Assembly: GCA_937982665.1 (NCBI GenBank)
Contig: CALJLD010000277.1
Span: forward strand, 1 to 30,267
Length of the DNA: 30,267 nucleotides
Direction of reading: 5' to 3'
DNA from: an uncultured Planctomycetales bacterium
Lineage (GTDB): Bacteria; Planctomycetota; Planctomycetia; Pirellulales; S012-138
The notes under the pieces were generated by a model. That model was not told where the DNA came from. It did not search any database and saw only the letters and a program-made list of their open reading frames with translations. Each line of letters starts with the position of its first letter. The stretch's first letter is position 1. Below are positions 25,449 to 30,267 of this stretch, in pieces. The position numbers were made by a program, and so were the translations under genes.

Positions 25449-27812
25449 CTACGGGCGGTTTGGATTGACCGTGGTCGTCTCTGAAAGTTCGATAGCCTGC
25501 CGCAGGCTGCCGCCACTGACTGTCGCATAGACCTGCACTTCGCCAGCCTGATTTGCCCTGGCACGAATCGTAAAGCGGAACGTCTCACCGGGTCGCAATT
25601 CGGGCATCGGGTTGAAGCGAATCACATTCCCAACCTGTTGATAATCCCGAGCGCCGCGGGGGCTGCGGGTGCCTAACTCGTTGATGACCATGCCAGGGGC
25701 AAGCTCAAAATCCAGCTGCACCTGAGCTTCAACCAGATTGGTGTCATTCTTGATGGTGACGTCGTAAGTGACATCCGTGCCTGCGTTGACGGGGTCAGTC
25801 AATTCAGAAATGGCAACGGTCAGGGGTTGCTGATCCGGACGAACATCCAAACACAACTCGTCATCATCGTTGGTTCCATCTTCAGACTGAACGGTCACAC
25901 GGCCACAGATGCGCTGGCCTTGCCGTTCGCAATTGCATTGCACGTCAAAACGGGCGAACTCACCTGGCCCAAGTTGATCGACAATCCAAGTCAGTCGGTA
26001 CTCGCCCGCCGGTTCGGAATACTCGTTGCCTTCCGAAGCCTGGATTGGCCGGAGCCCGGTGCTGTACGAATCAACAACTCGGACATTGCGTAAGGTGGCC
26101 TCGCCGATATTTGTGACTTCAATTTGGAAAGTGGGCGTATCACCAACTTTCGCAGTCAACGGGCCAGTCTTGCGCACGGCTAATTCGCGCCGCGCTGGCA
26201 CCGCGGCACGAGTGATGTCCACGCAGTCGCGGGTTTCGCCGTAGAATTGTCCGGTCTCTTCGTTAGTGACGGTAACATGCTGACAGGCGCGACCCTCGGC
26301 CACAGCGGTGAAGGTGACCGGGAATTCAAGGCTCTGGCCCGGTGGGATGGATTCCAGGTCTTTGGCGATCGGGTTCTGGCCAACCTCGTGCTGAAGCGCC
26401 GTGTCATAAGCGTCCGTCGCCACCAAACCTTCGGGTGTGGCTGCGTTGCCGTTGTTGCGAATGCTGATTGTCCACGTGACCTGGTCACCCACACGGACCG
26501 CACCCAACGGTTGCGTCCGTCTCATACTGACCGTCAACGCCGCCGCGGCAACGTTCGTTCGCAGACAATCTCGAACTTGCACGCCGCCGGATGAGGTTAA
26601 GTCCGCGCACAGTTCGACCGACCGATTCGAGGCAATTCTAAACCTCACCGCGAGGTTGCGGGTTCCCCCGGCTGGCAAGTCGCCCAGATCAAACGCGATT
26701 TGGTTGCCGGTTTGCATTGCGACCGGATCAGTGCCAACGATTGTCCAATCGTTGGGCACATTCAGCGTCACGCGAGATCCGGCCACCGGCTGATCGCCGG
26801 GGTTGGCCACATCAATCGTATAGTCCGCTTCTCCGCCTAGGGCGACTTGCGTTGGCCCCGCAAGATTGATCGTGACATCGGAAGTCCAATTGACGCTGAG
26901 CGTTGTCCGGCCAAGAACCACACGGGGCGACAAAGGTTGCCCACCGGTGGGCGGCTCCGGTTGAGCGATGTCCCGAATCACTTGAACTTGGACTTGCGTT
27001 GTCCCCATTGTTGGCTGCGTCTGCACCAAATCCACCGTGGCCGCACCGCCACTGTCTGTCACGATCTCGCGAACCGTGGCACCGTCGGGCGAAAAGCCTG
27101 CGGCAGTTCCGCCAACGATTTCATATCGCACGAGATAACCCGGCGCCGGAGCGCCTGTGCTGGGTTGCGTGACCGTTGTCATCAGAGGGACTCGCGCGCC
27201 CAATCCGGCATTGGTCGATTGCGGAAACTGCCATTGGGCATCAACCCAATGCACCCGTGCGACAGCCTGACCCGACGTCGGATCGAGTAATGTCGGCGCG
27301 GAAGCGGCGATGATCGAAGTTCCTTCCTGCTGCGAAGACAGGCTCATCCACGTTTGACCCTGTTGGACAAGAAAATCATCGCCAGTGTCCTGCGTTCCGC
27401 GTGTCACGACGGAGTTTTGCGGAACAGTGACGCTTTGCCCATTGTTGGCACTGGTTGCTTGCGGCCAAAGCGTGGGGTTGGCGATGCCGGCATCTGTTCC
27501 AAAGCCTCCGGCTCCGCGCAGTTCGCCGACGCCTTGCAACGTCCAACTGACTGGCTGATTGGTTGCCATTTGCCCGCCGACGCACACACTGGCAATCAAT
27601 GCCACTTCACTTCCAACGGGCACAATCTGCTCAGCCGGATTGACCACAATTCGAACATCGCGAGCCGCATCGCCGGTCAGCAGCGGGCCAGGAGGTGAGA
27701 CATATGTCGGCACGCCCTGTGTGGTGTCCCACATCCGCGCGCAGCCGCCGACCCACATCACGGCAAGCGCGAGTGCCAAAGCAATGCCAGGTTGTGTTCT
27801 CAGGCGGTTCAT
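25449..27812 (-). CDS. Lipoprotein with Big-like and four DUF11 repeats
   Basis: 787 residues from ATG 27812. A lipoprotein signal (IALALALAVMWVGGC, lipobox VGGC) predicts membrane anchoring outside the cytoplasm. The N-terminal third has two Ig-like (Big) modules: VRIVVNPAEQIVPVGSEVAL and, around 215-285, GAPAPGYLVRYEIVGGTAAG. Then come four DUF11-like modules, beginning near INLAGPTQVALGG, VSMRRTQPLGAVRVGD, LAVRKTGPLTAKVGD and VAISELTDPVNAGTD, each with a xNxG-type core and a LPPG/LGPGE-like turn before the last strand. DUF11 repeats form cell-wall or envelope-associated stalks in many bacteria, so a structural envelope role is likely. Several Cys (about 12) could make disulfides. A longer TTG start at 27833 is possible. 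Confidence 0.88.
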   Translation of the reverse strand: MNRLRTQPGIALALALAVMWVGGCARMWDTTQGVPTYVSPPGPLLTGDAARDVRIVVNPAEQIVPVGSEVALIASVCVGGQMATNQPVSWTLQGVGELRGAGGFGTDAGIANPTLWPQATSANNGQSVTVPQNSVVTRGTQDTGDDFLVQQGQTWMSLSSQQEGTSIIAASAPTLLDPTSGQAVARVHWVDAQWQFPQSTNAGLGARVPLMTTVTQPSTGAPAPGYLVRYEIVGGTAAGFSPDGATVREIVTDSGGAATVDLVQTQPTMGTTQVQVQVIRDIAQPEPPTGGQPLSPRVVLGRTTLSVNWTSDVTINLAGPTQVALGGEADYTIDVANPGDQPVAGSRVTLNVPNDWTIVGTDPVAMQTGNQIAFDLGDLPAGGTRNLAVRFRIASNRSVELCADLTSSGGVQVRDCLRTNVAAAALTVSMRRTQPLGAVRVGDQVTWTISIRNNGNAATPEGLVATDAYDTALQHEVGQNPIAKDLESIPPGQSLEFPVTFTAVAEGRACQHVTVTNEETGQFYGETRDCVDITRAAVPARRELAVRKTGPLTAKVGDTPTFQIEVTNIGEATLRNVRVVDSYSTGLRPIQASEGNEYSEPAGEYRLTWIVDQLGPGEFARFDVQCNCERQGQRICGRVTVQSEDGTNDDDELCLDVRPDQQPLTVAISELTDPVNAGTDVTYDVTIKNDTNLVEAQVQLDFELAPGMVINELGTRSPRGARDYQQVGNVIRFNPMPELRPGETFRFTIRARANQAGEVQVYATVSGGSLRQAIELSETTTVNPNRP

Positions 27813-27995
27813 TCCGTTGGTCACGATTGACAAAGTTCACGCCAGGCTGGTGACGTGAGCGCGCATCGATTGCGCAAAACCATGAAAACGTACCACGCAG
27901 AGCATGCTGTTGTTGCCGTTTTTCAACAACTGATGTTCTCACGCATCGAGCTTGCGCCGGCATAATTGGCAGATTCGGCACAACCGTACGGTCAG

Positions 27996-30131
27996 TCAAT
28001 GAGATCGCTGCAACTCTTCCTCCGCTTGCGCGGAAAGCCGGCAGTGGGCAAGCATCGCTCTCAAGAAGATTGACTCATCAACCTTGCCACGCGTATACCT
28101 CAAACTTCGAGCGTTGGTACTTGGTACACTTGGGAAATCCGCCAGCCCGCCACGCATCGCGTCGATTTCGTTCTCTTGTAAGACGCCATCGCCGTCCAGG
28201 TCCGCGCGGGGGAACAGGACTTTCGCCAACCTGCGGAATTGCTGCACATCTTGGGCAGTCAGTTCTTTGGTCAAGTACTTTCGGCGAGATGACCAGTACG
28301 CCCAATGTTCGTTAGAGCAACAAACATAGCGCAAGCTGGGCAGCTTCAGCAGAATGTCGACGCAGTCGCCGGCTACGGCTGGTGGCAGCGTGAGACTTTG
28401 CAAATTCTCCAACGAAGTTAACTCTGCCAACCCTGTGGAAGTTACGCGCGTGCCAGCCAGGGAGAGAATCCGCAGAGTGTTCAAACGCGCGAGTGCGCTC
28501 ATGCCTGCGTCAGTCAGCCAGGTGTTTTGCAAATTCAACTCGGCAACATCGCGAAACGCGCGCAAGTGCGCCAGCCCTGTGTCATCCAGGTAAGTGTCTG
28601 AAAAATCGACGACGCGGTCATCGCGGTAACAAAGGGAGTCCAGCAAGAGGCTCTCAATCGGCGTCGCGCCGTAATCGACATACGGTCCCAGCCCCAACAT
28701 ATACGCGGAAGGATTCAGTAGTTCGAGCCGCTGGCGGGTTTCGGCCTCTCGTGCTGTGGCGAGCTCTAATTCCGACGGATCGAACTCGCGCGGTTCCGCG
28801 TCGATTCCAAAGACCTGCTGATTGGGTTGAAACTCGCGCGAAAAGGAAAAGAAATGCACGTGTTCGGGCGGTCGCATGCCAATGGAGATTCGCCGCAAGC
28901 TACTAAGGCCGCGCAATGCTTCCCCGCTGGCGTGTGTTACACGCGTGCCGGCCAGCAGCAGTTCCTCAAGATGCTCCAACGCTTGCAAATGGACAATTCC
29001 GGCGTCGGTCACTTCGGTCATCTCAAGATTCAGCGAGCGCAATCCTGGAAAACGCGCGACGATCGTTCGCAAGTCTTCATCATCGATGGGCGAATCCGAA
29101 AGGTTGAGCGATTCCAGGTCCCGTTGCGGCCATGTGCCTGGGTCCGTCACCGCTGACCACGGCATGGAAAAGCTCTTGAGCTGTGGGTAGTGCTCAAGCA
29201 ACAGGCAAACGTCAGCGTCCGTGAGCGGTTCCCATTCCCCACTGGGATAGACCGTCAATTCCTCCAAGTGAGGGACCGTGACGACGTGATCTTTCCAGCC
29301 ATCCCCCTTGACGACGACTTTCAATCGCCGCAGTTGTGGAAGGCTGAAGACCGTCTTAAGCATCGACGTGTATATCCCGTCCCCCGACTCAAAGAAGTCG
29401 CCAAGAATCATGGCATCCCAATCGTCCAATTCCAGCACTTCCAGTTGGGACAGGCGGGGGAGCTGCGCGATCTCCCTCGATCCGAAGTGGAACCAATCGC
29501 CTATTCGCTCGGTGTTGATCGCGCGAATGAGATCGAAGTAGCCGGCGTGCAGCCGTTGCTTGATGTGGTCGGGTGGATTCCCTTCAACGGTCTGGTCATA
29601 AACGATATGGCCGGCGGCAGTGCGCAAGTCATCCGCAATCCGCCGATCACAGCGACCGATGTACACGCCTGGCCGCTGCGCGCGAAGGCGATCGAGTGCC
29701 GCTTCCGTCACATACGTCGAATCAAAGATCACGCCCTGCAGCGTTTCGCATGTTGGCACGTATCGCAGCGAGTCATCCGTAATGCCCTCGCCGCCGAGGA
29801 CAAGGATCTCAAGCTCAGGCAGCGCCGAGACGCGCGCCAGGAGTTGTTCGTCCGGATCGATGTCTCCAAGGTTCACCAGCGTTATGTCCTGGCATTTGTC
29901 CTTGCCAAGAACCGCTTGCAGCCAGCTGGGACCGGGCCGTGTTTCGACCGTGCCGCCGGTGGCCGTAATTTGTGCGCGGAACGATGTTTGGGCCAGGTAC
30001 GGGCGAATGTAAACAGCGAACACCGCCAGGACGATGGCGATTGTTGAGACGCCGATCAACAAGCTTCGCAGCCGCACTTGATACCAACGCGGCGAAGTTG
30101 TTGGTGCAGTTGGTTTTTGTCCCTGACTCAT
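27996..30131 (-). CDS. Membrane-anchored leucine-rich-repeat protein with C-terminal EF-hand
   Basis: 711 residues. A single N-terminal membrane helix (LLIGVSTIAIVLAVFAVYI, about 24-42) after WYQVRLRSL leaves the rest outside the cytoplasm. LRR units of the type LxxLxLxxTxVTDAGxxxL appear in groups: about 90-150, 215-300, 335-410 (LRSLNLEMTEVTDAGIVHLQ) and 510-600 (LNLQNTWLTDAGMSALARL, LSLAGTRVTSTGLAEL). Breaks between groups carry non-LRR insertions. Near the end DLDGDGVLQENE (644-655) is a complete 12-residue EF-hand loop with D1, D3, D5, G6 and E12, predicted to bind calcium. The function of such planctomycete LRR proteins is not established. It lies 16 bases downstream of a partial gene. 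Confidence 0.88.
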   Translation of the reverse strand: MSQGQKPTAPTTSPRWYQVRLRSLLIGVSTIAIVLAVFAVYIRPYLAQTSFRAQITATGGTVETRPGPSWLQAVLGKDKCQDITLVNLGDIDPDEQLLARVSALPELEILVLGGEGITDDSLRYVPTCETLQGVIFDSTYVTEAALDRLRAQRPGVYIGRCDRRIADDLRTAAGHIVYDQTVEGNPPDHIKQRLHAGYFDLIRAINTERIGDWFHFGSREIAQLPRLSQLEVLELDDWDAMILGDFFESGDGIYTSMLKTVFSLPQLRRLKVVVKGDGWKDHVVTVPHLEELTVYPSGEWEPLTDADVCLLLEHYPQLKSFSMPWSAVTDPGTWPQRDLESLNLSDSPIDDEDLRTIVARFPGLRSLNLEMTEVTDAGIVHLQALEHLEELLLAGTRVTHASGEALRGLSSLRRISIGMRPPEHVHFFSFSREFQPNQQVFGIDAEPREFDPSELELATAREAETRQRLELLNPSAYMLGLGPYVDYGATPIESLLLDSLCYRDDRVVDFSDTYLDDTGLAHLRAFRDVAELNLQNTWLTDAGMSALARLNTLRILSLAGTRVTSTGLAELTSLENLQSLTLPPAVAGDCVDILLKLPSLRYVCCSNEHWAYWSSRRKYLTKELTAQDVQQFRRLAKVLFPRADLDGDGVLQENEIDAMRGGLADFPSVPSTNARSLRYTRGKVDESIFLRAMLAHCRLSAQAEEELQRSH

Positions 30132-30152
30132 GACTACCGACTCATGACTACC
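30125..30152. repeat. 14-bp tandem duplication at the LRR gene start
   Basis: GACTCATGACTACC occurs twice without a gap at 30125-30138 and 30139-30152. The repeat covers the ATG of the LRR gene and the stop of the upstream partial gene. The duplicate gives an extra ATG at 30145 whose frame ends at TAG 30134-30136, just upstream of the LRR start. Confidence 0.85.
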
Positions 30153-30267
30153 ATAGAGACCGTGGCGTGCAGTATTGCGGATACATCTGCCTGGCTTCGT
30201 CAGATATGCGGAACGGTTGAAGTAACTCTGTCACAACGTCCGCCAATTCGATCTCATGCGGTTCACC
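30148..30267 (-). CDS. C-terminal end of an unidentified gene (partial)
   Basis: An open frame enters from the right edge and ends in TAG at 30148-30150, giving 39 residues (GEPHEIELADVVTELLQPFR...YCTPRSLW). The composition looks protein-like and its strand and position, 16 bases upstream of the LRR gene, fit an operon. EIELADVV recalls MazG-like nucleotide pyrophosphohydrolase ends, but the remainder does not, so no family is assigned. Confidence 0.5.
   Translation of the reverse strand, partial: GEPHEIELADVVTELLQPFRISDEARQMYPQYCTPRSLW

Overview
The window looks like a chromosomal segment from a planctomycete, probably of the Pirellulales type. The grounds are two tandem prepilin-like proteins of the DUF1559/H-X9-DG type, a DUF1573 protein, exported caspase/TPR and WD40 proteins, a leucine-rich-repeat protein with one N-terminal membrane anchor, a DUF11-repeat lipoprotein, loose operons with long spacers, few clear Shine-Dalgarno sequences and moderately high GC. 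No taxonomic marker such as rRNA is present, so this is inference from gene content. No phage, transposase, integrase or CRISPR array was seen.

Layout. (1) 75-4867 is core metabolism: pdxA (vitamin B6) overlaps the end of purB (adenylosuccinate lyase, close to the animal enzyme) on the minus strand. Divergent from these are a short MeaB/ArgK-type G protein and an LpxL/HtrB-like acyltransferase, separated by a 28-bp perfect inverted repeat. (2) 4893-11098, minus strand, is a pilus-like locus. In transcription order it holds two DUF1559 pseudopilin-like proteins, a DUF1573 envelope protein and a 780-residue protein joining two zinc ribbons, a long helical region and a PilM (actin-like) domain. 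The tail of that PilM domain appears to lie in front of its core. (3) 11099-15889 holds a gene-free, repeat-containing stretch and a MacAB-like tripartite exporter on the minus strand (membrane-fusion protein, ATPase, permease). An 18-bp minisatellite separates ATPase and permease, and a 71-bp imperfect copy of the permease 3' end lies downstream. (4) 15890-16933 is mostly non-coding and carries a tRNA-Gly(CCC). (5) 16934-21343 is a plus-strand pair: an exported caspase-fold protease with a long TPR region, then an exported seven-bladed WD40 protein. (6) 21397-30267, minus strand, is envelope-directed genes: a His-rich lipoprotein, a TPR protein with a peroxiredoxin/thioredoxin-like domain, a low-complexity hypothetical, a DUF11 lipoprotein, an LRR protein with a C-terminal EF-hand, and the last codons of an unidentified gene.

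The stretches most worth following up are the permuted-looking PilM fusion with its pseudopilin neighbours, the exported caspase/WD40 pair, and the repeats around the exporter. No single system here is clearly new from sequence reading alone. Domain assignments rest on motif recognition by eye, without database searches.
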